Made by a program: the position numbers and the translations under genes. From Saxidomus purpurata (taxonomy: Eukaryota; Mollusca; Bivalvia; Venerida; Veneridae), in NCBI GenBank assembly GCA_022818135.1, contig JAFMSR010000001.1, positions 38,268,358-38,332,357 of the forward strand: 64,000 bases of DNA, written 5' to 3'. Positions 42,101 through 57,100 of this stretch are shown here, in pieces. The notes below the pieces were generated by a model. That model was not told where the DNA came from. It searched no databases and saw only the letters and a list, made by a program, of their open reading frames with translations. Positions within the stretch are counted from its first letter, which is position 1. Every line of letters begins with the position of its first letter.

Positions 42101-45100
42101 CGCATCACTTTTCTGACAACACTATCAAGCTGGTACAAACATTAGTAATCTTTGCCAATTCAACAGAATTTACTTTCAATTCAGCGATCCTTTTAATACC
42201 ACTATTTAACTCTTGTCAGATTCTGACAACTTTTATCCTCTAGCGGTGGGGATATAAGATTATGAGGAAAATTTCATCACTGAAACTGAACTTAGGCCAA
42301 CTATCACACCATCTACCCTATGGATAAATAGGTAAACTCACACTGATGTAGATACATGTATATAGAGAATATTTGTTTGTTTTGAGTGAACATGGAATAT
42401 ATCTCAACAACAATTCTAATAGTTTTACGAGTGTGACTATCCATTCAAAAGAAACAAATTTTCTTTATACCGGGTATTTTATGGAAATGATTAAAACTAG
42501 AACTTTCACTGAAGGTGATGAATACCCCCCGAACATCCCACTGACACAGTATTTAAAATTTATGTAATATCTGATGCTTTAATTATTGGACCTGCACATC
42601 TGTGAAATATAATTAAATTTTGACCAGCGGGTTTGGAGATTAAAAGCACACAAGATTTTACTATCTCAAGCCCCTGTGACCTTTGATCTAGTGACCCGAA
42701 ACATGGACCATGCACAATTATCACTTCTATGAAGTATCATTAAATTCTGACTAAGGGTTTTGAAGATTTAGCGTCCACAAGTTTTTACCATCTCGAGCCC
42801 CTGTGACCTTGACCTTTGACCTAGACACCCGCAACATGGACCATGCACAACTACGCATTGTACTTATCACTTGTGTGAAGTATCATCAAATTCTGACCAG
42901 GGCTTTTGGAGATTTAGCATCCACAAGATTTTACTATCCTGAGCCCCTGTGACCTTGACCTTTGACCTAGAGACCCGCAACATGGGCCATGCACAACTAC
43001 ACATTGTACTGATCAATTGTGTGAAGTATCATAAAATTCTGACCAGGGGTTTTGAAGATTTAGCGTCCACAAGATTTTACCATCTCAAGCCCCTGTGAAC
43101 TTGACCTTTGACCTAGACACCCGAAACCTGGACCATGCACAACTAGGCATTGTACTTATCACTTCTGTGAAATATCATGAAATTCTGACCAGGGATTTTG
43201 AAGATTTAGTGTCCACAAGATTTTACTATCCCGAGCCCCTGTGACCTTGACCTGTGACCTAAAGACCCGAAACCTGGATCATGCACAACTAGGCATTGTA
43301 CTTATCACTTGTGTAAAGTATCATCAAATTCTGACCAGGGCTTTTGGAGATTTAGCATCCACAAGAAATCCCGCGTGACCTTGACATACCTAGAGACCGA
43401 AACATGGACCAGCACAACTAGGCTTGTACTTATCACTGTGTGAAGTATCCTCAAACTGACCAGGGCACTTTGTGATTCAGACGGACGATATACAAAGAGT
43501 CCTCCCCTAAATTTGTTACCATGTACCACTGAAAAAAGGTAATTCTGGCAGACCTATATCACCATACTGCCTGTACATGAAAAAGGTCTTACCTTAGCTC
43601 TTGCAGTAACAACTTTGACGCATCTATCATGAGCATGATCACACACAGAATTCAGAAGTTCTCGTAGACCAGCCACAGCCTTATTGTAATCTTCTATAGA
43701 TATCATCACATCTACATCTTCATTTCTACAATATAACATCTCTATCATTACAGCATAACAATATCATCATGTCTACATCTTCACTTCTACAATATAACAT
43801 CTCTATCATTACAACATAACAATATATCACATACACCCTTACAAATAACACTCATCAACAGCAAACAAATCATCAGTCTACATCTTCACTCTACAAAAAC
43901 ACAATACACAAACAAACATCATGTCTACATCTTCACTTCTACAATATAACATCTCTATCATTACAACATAACAATATCATCAGGTCTACATCTTCACTTC
44001 TACAATATAACATCTCTATCATTACAACATAACAATATCATCATGTCTTCATCTTCACTTCTACAATATAACATCTCTATCATTACAACATAACAATATC
44101 ATCCTGTCTACATCTTCACTTCTACAATATAACATCTCTATCATTACAACATAACAATATCATCCTGTCTACATCTTCACTTCTACAATATAACATCTCA
44201 TCATTACAACATAACAAATCATCCTGTCTACATCTTCACTTCTACAATATAACATCTCTATCATTACAACATAACAATATCATCCTGTCTACATCTTCAC
44301 TTCTACAATATAACATCTCTATCATTACAACATAACAATATCATCATGTCTACATCTTCACTTCTACAATATAACATCTCTATCATTACAACATAACAAT
44401 ATCATCCTGTCTACATCTTCACTTCTACAATATATCATTTCTATCATTACAACAACACTACATGGGTGTTCAGTAGAACACTTATGTCGCCCTCTTACGC
44501 CTTGTCAGAATTACAAATAATTTAGTGACAAAATCTAAGCACAAGAAGGGGCATAACTCTGTCAAATATGACCTTAACATACAAAATTTGGTCAGCCGTT
44601 GCTGCTGTTTGGAAGCTACAAATGTGGTCTTTGTTTAACCGGTGGTCTTTATTCACAGGTGTGTCTACTATATATTAATAGTGCACGGTGATCTCCCTGT
44701 TGGTCTCTATTGGGAGGTGGTCTTTAACACAGGTTTGATTGTACATACAACTTGCAACTTTATCCGACATTTTTAACTCATAAAATTTTCATCTGAAAAA
44801 ACTTACAGAGATACATTTAAATGTTTGGGTTCCTCAAGGGGATCATCCCTGTCTTCAGTAGGGGACTGTAAAGGTGTAGGGGTCTTAGTTTTACCAGCTG
44901 CTATACCCAGTACATCGACAACTATACCATGGAATGCCTGCAGTAGAGTAAAAACCTTTACACAAACAACAACAACAACATGGTCTTTTTTCAATAAATC
45001 TCAAGGACTAGATTTGTATTGCGTGTTTCAAATATAGACAACTAAGATTGCATTAAGTAAATCAGAGAAATCAAAAATATCAAGTCTCAATTTCTCCATA

Positions 45101-48100
45101 TACAAACATGCACTATATTCAACTCCCATACTTGCACATAAAAATAACAGCTACATTAAAGGTCCAATACTAAGGAAAGTGAAAATCCAAATATACTTTT
45201 AAAAACACAGAAATAAGTTACTTTTAATAAAAAATGACAGTTGGTATGTAGAAATTCTAAATAAACCACAGTACATGAACAGTTATTTTCCTATGCATTA
45301 TGAAGAAAGTTAAAAGACCTGGGTGGTCATTTTGTCAAATCACTGAGATTTCAACATAATACACACACTTATCTTCGTGTTCCAAACACTTTCTGTAAAT
45401 TTTAACCTTACAATCTTCATTATTTAGCATAAGGTAATGTCCTTGCCATTGAAATAACTGACACTTAATTTTCGCTTAGTAGTGGACCTGGGCTTTTAGC
45501 TCAATAACACAATCATGACAGAAACATTCTGGCTGAGGCTTGACTTTTATTAAAATGCAAAAATTATGTTCAAAGTAGTTTTGAACAGAAAAATCAAATT
45601 TCATAATGCAACAAGTTGACCAGGACAAACTAACATGTCTACGATCATGTAAAAGGAAAGTGCTGACTTTCAAAATGTACCTTGGCTCGTTTTAGAACAA
45701 TCAACAAATTCTGGAAGATATTTTTCATCAGTTCCATCCATTGTGTGTAGTTTAATAATCTCATCTGGTCTGCTAAACTGAAAATACATCCACATAGGTT
45801 ATAGTCCTGCACTGAAACAGTAGGGTTCCCCCTGCAACTCACCAGATTTAAACACACATCTGGCAACGATACTTCAAGATAACAATTTAATAGGCAGTTT
45901 TTGACAAGCTTGCCCAAAATTATAGGCAAGTTATAAATAAGCCAAGGGGAACCCTGAAACATGCACAACTATATAAAAGTAGAAGTATAACTAGAACAAA
46001 TGCAGTAGACACAACATGTTATCAGCCAAAACTAGAACTATCACTGAAGGGTAACGAATACCCCATGAACACTGCACTGGCACAGTATATAAAATTTATG
46101 TAAGATTTGATGCTTTTATTATTGAACCATGCACAACTATGTTCTTCTGTGAAGTATCATTACATTCTGACCAGAGGATTTTGAGATTAAGAGCGAACAA
46201 GATTCTATAATGTTGAGCCCCTGTCACCTTGACCTAGTGACCCGAAATATGGACCATTCATAACTAGGCACGGTACTTATCACTTCAGTGAAATATCATT
46301 AAATTCTGACTAGGGGGTTGGAGATTAAGAGCACACAAGTATTTACTATCTCGAGCCCCTGTCACCTTGACCTTTGACCTTGTGACGCGAAACATGGACC
46401 ATGTACAACTAGGCATAGTATTTATGATTTTATCACATTAGTGAAGTAATATTAAATTCTGAGCAAGAGTTTTTGAGATTTAGCGTCCACAAGATTCTGT
46501 CTACTGACAGACGGACATACTGAATCCAGTTTACCCACCTAAGACTTTGTGTTGGGTGGGTATAATAACAATGTGTTTCTAGGTGTTCTTAGTATGCGAC
46601 TGATATTAATTTTATGAATTAAGGTTTTAAATACAAATCTCACTAATAATTCAAATAAAGAACACTGAACAAAGAGAGTTACCAAAGTTATAACAATACC
46701 AATGTTTTGTCAACATAAACAGAACATTTCCTTAACATCTGACCAATTTCTGAATGTATAGTCATTAAACCATAAAACATATCAAACTTCCCTAAATTTA
46801 CATCTTGATATAAGGACAACAGTTACATTCAAACAAATTCAAAAGTACTTTTAAGAACTGCTAAAATGGAAAAGTGAACTAGTTGTCGTGGTTACCTCAT
46901 GTTGCTATCCTCTGTATCAATATCTTCTGCTGAACATACAGCCTCTATCACAGTCTGAAATGTCAGTATAACATACATTTATACTTTGGTAAAGATAGTC
47001 ACCTAAATTTAGTGTAAACATATTTATTTGGTATGCCTCATATAGTACACAAGTCCATATAACAATAGTTTAAATGCATAAATATAAGCAAAGGATCTGG
47101 ACAACAGCAGAAAGTGCTTAACATGTCAATCTTCAAATAAATATTTTAACAGCATATGCACACGGCTTATTCATATATATTTACTCTTGTATATGAAATT
47201 CATCTAAATTTATCTACATATATGCAAGGGACAAGGGAACACCTTTACTCCTTCCCCTATATTTCATCATGATTGTGCATTTATCAGATGTTACTTACAT
47301 ATCATATATGCCTATGCAATTTCAGAATACTACATATTAAGGAAATAACTTACTTGTTTTACCACAGCCTTCATGCTTGTGAATGTTTCATCTCGATACA
47401 CATCCAGAAACTGGAATTTCTGCAGCCGAAGCATTCCAAGTAATGTAGCCACAAGCTTCTCCTGAAGCACGGAATAAATAAACAATTATTTTTTAACAAT
47501 ACTGCCACTTTGCTGGGAAATGTTTTCAAATGAGATTAGTTCTAAGCAATACTTACACCAGCAATCACTAAAGATATGTATGTTAGTAATATTTAGTCAT
47601 GAAAACATTCAAGTTATGCCCCTGACAAGAAAACATTACCTTAGAACAGAAGAAGCATTTTATGTTCAAGACTTTTACAAACAGCATGTTTAGCAGGGTT
47701 CAAACTGTTTTCGCTCTCCTTTTCCACCTTTCACTATCTTTGCAAATACTTATTAAGTCAACTTATTAATTTAAAGACCTCCAAATTTCAGTTTAAACTA
47801 ATTTATTTGATTGTGAAGAAAGCTTGTAGCTTATCGAGTCACTCTCCAGTCGGCTTCCTGGAAAAACCAGTACCGGAGTCATATGAGGAAGTACGGTCGT
47901 GACCCCAGTGGGGCTCGAACCCGCAACCTCCGGGATGAGCAGCAGACACCTTAACCTCTAAACCGACGCTCCCCTTTTATTTTATTCCCGTAACAAATTA
48001 TTCATATTGAAGTCAATTATGACAGTATGGTAATTTACCTTACACAGAATATATCAATCTGCTTTTCAAATCAGAAATATATTTAAATGATGAATAACAC

Positions 48101-51100
48101 ATTACAAATGTACCTCATCTAGAAGAGGCGTGGAATCAGACATGGGTCTATTCAACTCTGATGTGACATGTTTATGGAATTCTTCTTGTATCATAATATC
48201 AATCAATTTCTGTAACTCAGCAAGCTGGGAACCAAGGTGTCTGAAAACAAGAAACAAAATTTCGTGTTGGTTTTTGTATTCAAGTTTTCTACTAGATCTA
48301 GCATATACTTTACTTCTTGCAAAAGTAATTAGTGAATGCAGTATACTTTAAACCTACCATGTCAAAGCCTCACTGAAAAGTCCCACATTACATTAACAGT
48401 TTAAACCTACTATTGGGGAGCTGTCCTATTTTTCTTACTTACAAATCTATGAAGACATCAAGGAAATAAACACCAGATAATGTGTCTTCCCTTGACTATA
48501 GACACTTGAAAGATGACATTTTTGTGTAATGAGGGGAGAGATGAAACACGTACCTGAGACTATGAACCCCTGCAAGTTCCTGAGAGAGCACTTCCTGTGT
48601 AGTGGAGATGAGATCTAGAGCCCCAACAAACTCATTGGTAGACAATAATGTCTGTATGGTAGGCTGGGTCTGATGTACGGTTGCCATTAATTTTAACTGA
48701 CATAAAAATATACAACACATCAATCAGGAATGGTATTCATAATGAATCTTTAGTGAAATCTGAAACAATCTGACTCAAGTAAAAATGTTAACTCTACAAC
48801 AATAGTCTCTTGTATCATATTTTTCAACAATATGGTTTAATCATTCTTCAACAGTGTTAAAATTGTTAGATAAGATTCTTTAAAAAAAATCTCAAGTCCC
48901 CCACAAGACAAGACAGTCATGCTCATTAGAGAATGAAATCTTTATATAAAGAAAGACACTAATTTGTTCTCTGTAATGCATACTGGATTGGATACAAAAG
49001 CTATTTTCAACAAGAGCCATGTTACACATGGTTAATCCCCCCGCCAGGAAGAAGTTACCTGAAGGTTGTACTTTCATACATTTTACTTGGTGGGGGGAAA
49101 TCTCATAAGCCGTATAGTTATGGTCATGCTGAGTACAGTTTTCAAGTAAGTGGGGGGAAAAGAATAAGGCAATGAAAAGAAGGTTTGCAAAATTATATTA
49201 ATGTTCATTATCAGTATAGGTAGTATGAATTTTTCTATTCGACTAGGGGAAAGTAGGCAAGGTAGAGGGGGGGGGGGGGGGGGGGGGGGGGTTATTGTTC
49301 TGCACACAGCACTTCCTACCAATGGGTGCTATGCCAGTGTATTAAGTTTGAGGGGGGGGGGGGGGGTTTGGGGGAAAACCCTCAAGTACTTTTGGGGTTT
49401 TGGTTGGATTTTTTTCAAGTAAATCTGATAAAGGGAATAACTCTAAAAGTAGGCAGGGAGGGTAGAGTTATGTTCTTACCACTGCACTTCTACCAATGTG
49501 CTATGTCAGTGTATTAAGTTTGAAGAGAAAAACCTCAAGTACTTTTGGATTTGGGGTTATGCTTCAGACAAGTAAATCTGAAAAAGGGAATAACTCTAAA
49601 AGTAGGCAAGGTAGGGGGTTTTTTTTTTGTGCTCTGCTTTTTTTTCCAATGTGCTATGTCGGTGCATTAAGTTTGAAATAAATCCCCCCACGTTTTAGAG
49701 TATGCTCTGGACAAAACTTTAAGTAAATCGATAAAGGGAAAACTCAAAAGTAGGTAAGGTAAGTTATGTTCTGCACACTGCACTTCCTACCAATGTGCTA
49801 GTCAGGGGGGTGTATTAAGTGAAATCGGGGGGGGGGGGGGGAGGGTGTTTTCAAGTAAATCTTGAAGGAAAAGGGGGGGGGGGGGGGGGGGGGGGGGGGA
49901 GGGGGGGGCATTGGGGGGGGGGGGGGGGGGGGGGGGGGTTGTTTTTACACTGATTTCCCAATGTGCTCTGTCATATGAAGTTTGAAGAAAATCGCTCAAG
50001 TACTTTGGGTTTGCTCCGGACAATATGGGACGGGGGGGGGGGGGGGGGGGGGGCAGGCGAAGACCGCATTTCTAATCCCCTTCGGGGGGGAAGGGTAATT
50101 TCTTGAACTGAAGTATACTATCACGAATGCACATACACAAAATGTTAAATTCACCTTATTATGCAACTGAACATAGCTGGACCTTGTTTTGGTTAGCTTC
50201 AGCACTTTCAATGATTCCTTTGCCATCATGGTATCCATACTGTTGATTTTATCCCTACAATTATCAACATTTATTTATCAAAAACATGAAGAAAGCACAT
50301 TCAAATGTTCTGAAAGACTATTCTGCCCCAACTTTGAATATATATATTATTAAAACAAAAATACATTTACTTTTTTATTTGATAGGTTTAACTATGACCT
50401 TGACCTTTCTTTCTACCAACAGCTCCAAACACGAGTATACTGTACATGTCACATAAGTGGGAAAGTACGCCAATTCCTAAAAATATTTATCACTCAAATG
50501 AAACCACTTTCAATGTCCCAGCTAGCTTGACCTATTGACCATGGGATCCACAAAGACCCTCCATGACAAAAAGCAGTTGATTAATATAGACTGAGAGCAA
50601 GAGCCGAAAAATTTCCTCCATCTTCTGTGACAAGTATTATATATTTGGAAGTCCCTGTAACACTAACTTTTGACCTGAAATTCTTCAGGATAATCTGCTA
50701 AGTTTGATCGTGGTTTCTGATAAAAGCTCAAACTATTATGCAGGTGTGAAAGTAGGCCAGCCAGTAAGATAGACAAATAAATAAATATGAACATTATTGG
50801 GTTTTTTTCTGAAAGAATACCCACTTTTCTACATAAACCTCACAAAACCTAACTTCTCTGTTTTAACAACAATCCATGTCAGATATTAAAGTCTCCCAAA
50901 CCTGAGAAATTTGATCCTCCCACATGTAACTTTCATTTTCTCTTGAAGTTCATCATGTGATGTCATTGCATGAAAGAAGGCTTCCGATCTCCGAGATATC
51001 TGCTGTGCAATCTGAACTTCTACAATATCCAGGTAATGACTCAGCTAAAAAACAAGAATGCACTTTCTTTATTGTCAGTCAAATTTTCACAACTCAAATA

Positions 51101-54100
51101 ATATCAAGTCTTTGCTGACTCGCATACTTTAACATTTGTTGTGAACTGTCAGTGCCAAATGTCCTGACAAACAGATATTACTCTTACATCAAGCACGCGG
51201 TTATAGGTAAACACAACTCTTTTTTTTTACCAATATGCTAGTAACCAAGTTCTACAAAAAAGACTAAATTAAAAGTTGTCATCAGCAAATCCGACTTTTC
51301 ACAGAGAAAAATCATTGAAGTGTTCTTAATAAACCAGTAGTTAAAAGCAATCTGCAAAAAGACCAGAGACCAGTGCCTGTCAGTGTCTGAAAGGAGAAGC
51401 ATATTTGACTAAAGAACCAACCTTTTCCTGCAGTAACTTTGAAGACTGTCTGGTCCCAGGCTGGTTTATCTTAGATTCCTCAACTTGTGTCCATGGAAAC
51501 ACTGCATTAAATGTGTCTGGATTTTCTAAGTTAAAGTTTGGTAGTAAAAACAACTGAAAAATAACAAATACACATAAATATTATGAAACAATGGATGAAC
51601 AACTACACCATTTACCAATAAACACAACATTCTTTATGACAGCTACCTGCTAAGCATCAACACCTTGCTGTTAAACAAGACCATTTTCTATTTGTGCTGG
51701 GCACTTGTCTCATTTTAATTCCCTTCTATAGTTTTGCTTCTGATATTTAGCTTTGATTTATACATTGTAATATCATATGCTGAACAATTTGGATGTAAAT
51801 TAAAGTCAAAATGTTTCATCTTATTTAGACATCTGGGATAAAAAAACAAGTGATTCATGTTTGAAACAAACAGCTTTGGAAGTTTCCAACTCAATCCAAA
51901 CACTAAATTTTACTGATTTTTAATCAGTCAATAAGGAGCAATTATCCATTAAACAATTCATGACAAAGTTATGTAACTTTTGATAGTAAGCAAGCACTCT
52001 TAGTTGTAAAGTGAAGAATATTGAGAAAATGACATAAAAGCAACTCGTAACCACTGACGACAACATTCAAGTGAAGACAATAGCCAACAGTGTTTGCGAA
52101 AAACTCAGGAAAGCATAATAACACAACTATTGAGATTATTTATACCTCAAGGACAGGTGATACATTTATTATTTCTTGTTTATATCAACAACCCAAAAAC
52201 TGCAAGCTGTTGCATATAAACATCAATACTGTAATGAATTGTGTTCAATAACACCTGTCAACCTGCTGCAATGTCAGTAATCACACTCCATCTGCCAGTA
52301 AAATATATTATTACTAACTGTACATGTATTATGGTCAAATTATTAGTTTCAGGCTTTCAAAGATAGAATGCAGACATTGCAAATGAGGACATTGTTTGGG
52401 GGATTTGAAGGGACGTAACTCTAGCACATACATGTAGTTATCTGGCTGGTATTATTGATGAAACAGTTGGCCAAGAAACACTGAGACACGTTTCATGTAG
52501 ATTGGATACATACTTCGGAAATTGTTTAGCAATTTAAGGACCATAACCTAGGAACATTTGAGACAATCTGGCTGTTATTTAACTTTGCCAAGATAGTATT
52601 TTAGTGAAGGCTGGAAAAGTGTATCCAGGTAGTTAGAGATCAAACAAATTTGGTGGACACTGTTTGCCTTAAAACAGTCTATCAAACACTTACCTTTGGA
52701 ATCTGCTCTAACTCTGTCCTGTTTTTCTCTGAAAACAAAGAAATTACAAAAATAATCTTAGTGTCATGGGACAAAGTCATGCCAAGATCTTGTTCTCAAC
52801 TGGCCATGATGGGTGAAATTACATAAATATAGATCCTATAATTTCATAAGTTAAGATACCAATATTGAGTTTAATGATCCATTTAAAAGCTACCGGTACT
52901 TTATTTTCAGCTCAAAGATGTGGTTTTATAGGAAGTTACCAGGAAATGGGTGCTAACATGACCTTCCACCCAGATCTCTCTGTTTCAAACACAGACTTAC
53001 ACTTGGAGAATAATATTAAGCTTGATTCAAACAAATTGAAACAAATATAGAGATCTAATCTATACCTGCTTGCCTAACCATTTGAGTGAGATGAGTGTCT
53101 GGACCTTTCCCTTCTACTATTGACTGTAGCTCTCTGTTGTGTTTCTTGAATCTCTGCAATAATAAATGATAACATCTCAAATATATTGCACTACAAATAC
53201 ACGAGTATTGGTTATCTGCTGGTCAAGAAACTTGTCTTAAAGCTTCTATCCATGCTAACAATTAATAAGACAGTTTCTAAGTTAATTCTTTATACCGTAA
53301 GATTATTTGATGTAATAAGAGTGTGTTGAGTTAGGAGTCACTTCACACAGAGCTAGCGGAACCCTCAAGACAAGTACATGTATATTTAGGCCTTCAATGC
53401 AGGAATGCTTATTACCATAGAAGCTTGTACTAGTTAACAAAGGGACCACAATGAAAATAAGAGTCTCTTTTGTGTTATTCCTGGTGTTGGTGTGCATGCC
53501 ATGGTTATTACGCTCATGTTGTGATATTGTTTTATTGCATTCATGTTGTTTTAATAGCCATATATGTAAATTTGTACTCCATACCAAAATAAATCTTAGA
53601 GTTACTTACATCTGAAGTTCTTTTGATGTAGGACTGAAAATGTTCTCTGTTTATTTCCTGAATATACTGTGATTGTGGCAGATAAGATTTCTCATAGAAA
53701 TCAACACCCCAAGTCTTCGTAAAGAAGTCAGTTTCTCTTTTCACAAGACGTGGATCATTTAAAGCTGCTGGCAAATTCACTTTGGAATTGAAGACGGTCC
53801 ATTTGTGTTGATCTTGTACAACAGAAGGTTCTGGATTCATCACTGGCCGTTGAACACTGGTGTGTAATCTCTGCAGAGCCGAATTCATTCCCTCTGCAAA
53901 GCAACAATTTATGACAAAGCATATGTTTTCTCTTCTATGACAGACAGATTTGTACTATATTTTCTTGCTTCTTAAAGCTCTTTAAAAGCCTTCTTTAAAA
54001 CATAAAGTTCACAAAGTAAAAGGCCACCAGCATCTGATTAAACATGAAAAAAACAATAGCTTTTATTACAAGTTCATAACTGATTCTTATGTCAAATAAA

Positions 54101-57100
54101 ACAATTTTAATGCTAATCAGACAGAGATTGTATTTAAAGCTACACTTTCTTTTAACTAAAGCTAACTTTTATTCAGTAAATCTTAACCACAAGCAAGTGC
54201 TAGACCTCTGACCTAGAGGTCACAGCCACTGATATTAGAATAAAAAGCCGCTACTTTGTGACAGCAAAAACTGAAGTCTCATTTAAATTTAACCATATAC
54301 CTCAAATGAGGAAGATGGACCTTTAAATCATATAAAACAATGCAAAAATAAATTTCATAGTTTTAATACCATAAACATTAAGGATACTGGTTACAGTCCT
54401 AGTTTCGGACACTTTTAGCACATATTTTGCTATAACTCTCAAACCAGTTACCAAATTTTGAAATTTCACCTCATCCAACATTGGTTCCTAATGCTACTTA
54501 AGTGTTTTTGGTTTACCTCTCAAAATAGCTGTATCTCACAAATGAGGCCTGTAAATGGGGTCAGTAAGGGAGGTAATTTTTACAATCGAGAGTACCCTAA
54601 CTTTGGACGGAGTTATCTGCTTGTTTTCTCCTCTTTATCATTCTAAACTACAAATGTGAAACAGCAAGTTTTCTGTGACTTGCAGACTTAAAAATACTTT
54701 AAATTCCAGGTTCAACATGGTGATGTCAATGTTGATAAAAGAACGAAAAAGATAAAACATGCATGTCTTGGTGGACAAATAGTTCCTCTCTTTTTCGAAA
54801 GAAAATACATTTTCATTGAGATGTTGTTGTTAACTTGGTCGAAAATCAAACATCTGAACGATTGATACCAGCGGTTCGACAAAATAAGAGATTTTAATTG
54901 ATTTAAACACAGTCAAAAATAAAAGTTCTCCGTATCAAGGGACTGTAATCAGCATGATCAGAATAGTATTCATCATTAAGTTCTGTGCTAATGTGACAAT
55001 GATCTTTGACGTGCTAATAATTTAATCATCTAGTGACACCCTGACATTTGCAATTACGATAACCCAGATTTTTTAGTATTTATGAAAGAAATGAGAGCTT
55101 GACAACTAATCCAAAATTGTACATCCGTCTACAGACTTCCAGCAAAGGATTTATCATGGAATTATGCTGTCTTAGTAAATAATGTCTGCAATCTAAGCAA
55201 GACCATACAAAATCAATTGCTGATAATACGGGCGAAAGCTCGAAGGGCGTGAAGCGCTCTTTGGGCGAAGCCTGACTAAGGTAAACTTATGTACGAGTAT
55301 TTAATTGAATACTGAAAGCAATAAAAGTACTGATTTAAAATTTATCTATCCATAATTATTCTGACCATTTTTTTAATTCTAAAACATTTATTTCAGTTAT
55401 CTATTCGAAAATACGTATTTCCCTTCTGAATCAATCTGACAACCCATGTAAATGAAAATAATTTCTGAAAAATTATCGATTAAATCAGGGTTCTCGGAAA
55501 CGCTTAACTCCGCGTATTTGTACGCATACTTTTCCCAAAAGGACGCTAAAAAAATCCGACAATGATTCCATGGGACGCATACAATTTCCGTGAAACGCGT
55601 GCCCCCGATTCATGACAATATACAAGACACGATTTAACAGCTGATGAAAGGTATATCTGTGTACCCGTTTCGCGCGTAAACCAATAAACACACGTGGTGT
55701 TTTCCAATACTTGATTGACAGGTGTCGTGTGTAATTGTGTTTATGTAGACATGCGGCATTGTATATATTGAATTAACATCATTTTATGCCTTGTAAAGGA
55801 AAGGCCGAATACTATAATTGTGATAATTGGATTAAATCATGTTCCAAGTTAGACGCGTGTTTGCAGACGAGTGACCGAAAATTAGCATGTTTGCACATTG
55901 ATAACCTTTGTTTTTCGGAAACGTTACAAATTAAAAAGACATGATCATTGCTCAATTTTTAATATCATTTTAACAATGAAAGCATTTTGAGATATATACG
56001 ATTGGTGTTTACACAGTTTCAAAATACCTCTTAGACTAGCCCAACTAATGGTGCGCCAATACGACGGCCGCGTAAAGACAGACATCTATAAATATCAGTT
56101 TGTAAAATCGTCGGTCTTTCAGTCGACTCTTAGACTAGATAAAATAACTTTGGACAAAGTGGGCGTAAAGGAAATGTCCGACCGACGATTCTGAAAGTTC
56201 GGTGAAAAAAGATAGAAATGTATGGAATGATTCTTGGTACGGGACATTTCCTTGGATTGAAAAAGTGACTCATAACGATAGTATAGCGATCTGTTTGTGG
56301 TGTAAAGAGTCAAAACACAGGAGTGCTTATTAAATTTAAACATAAGAGTAATGAATCAGATTACTAAATAAGCACTTTCATTTTGCTATAAAAATATCAA
56401 TATTTCGACTCTGATACACTGGCATTGCTTGAAGCTTGTTATATATTTTGCATATTTTCATATTTCAAAACAATACTGGCATGAGACCAGTTTCCGAATC
56501 ATACCAGTTTCCGACTACTTGTTATCATAGCCTTCGCGTAACTCTTCAGAATGGGAGTACTATATAGTTTCAAACAGCATCATCCAAACAAGTAGTGAAC
56601 AAAATTTCATTTTCTAAAGATAAGTACTTTCAAAGAAATTCTACATTATACATCCGTCACTGAAATTGCTTGCAAAATATGACACAGTTCAAGTGTTGTG
56701 AAATGATAATACAGTGATGTACGAAATGGAGCGGCACAGAACGAATAATAGACAGACACTCATTACGAGTGTCGGAAAAGTAGGGAAAGGAATTTACATT
56801 TTAGAGAATAAAAGTTCTCATAGATTTAAATAATTTATAATTCCAAAACTGTTAAGTGTAAAATTATGTCGGAAACTGGTCCTGTACCTGAAGTTATTAA
56901 CATTAATTAGGCTGTCCTTTTGGGGCCCTATTTTTGGTACGCATGCGCAAAAGACACTGGTCCTGTTTACATCATTGAAAAGAGGATAAACTGAGGTTTG
57001 TAAATGTGTAGATGACTTTGGTTTACAAAACACATATAAGAAAAAATATACAGAAAACCTCATTTTTTTGTCGGAAACTGGCCTCATACCAGTACAGTTG

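Noticed and set aside
43703..44450. CRISPR-like array
   Set aside because: Direct repeats have no unique spacers, the unit derives from a host exon boundary, and the DNA is animal nuclear.
49083..50238. Proline-rich and glycine-rich frames
   Set aside because: They read through G homopolymer runs of doubtful quality. Only 50155-50254, a VPS54 exon, is real in this stretch.
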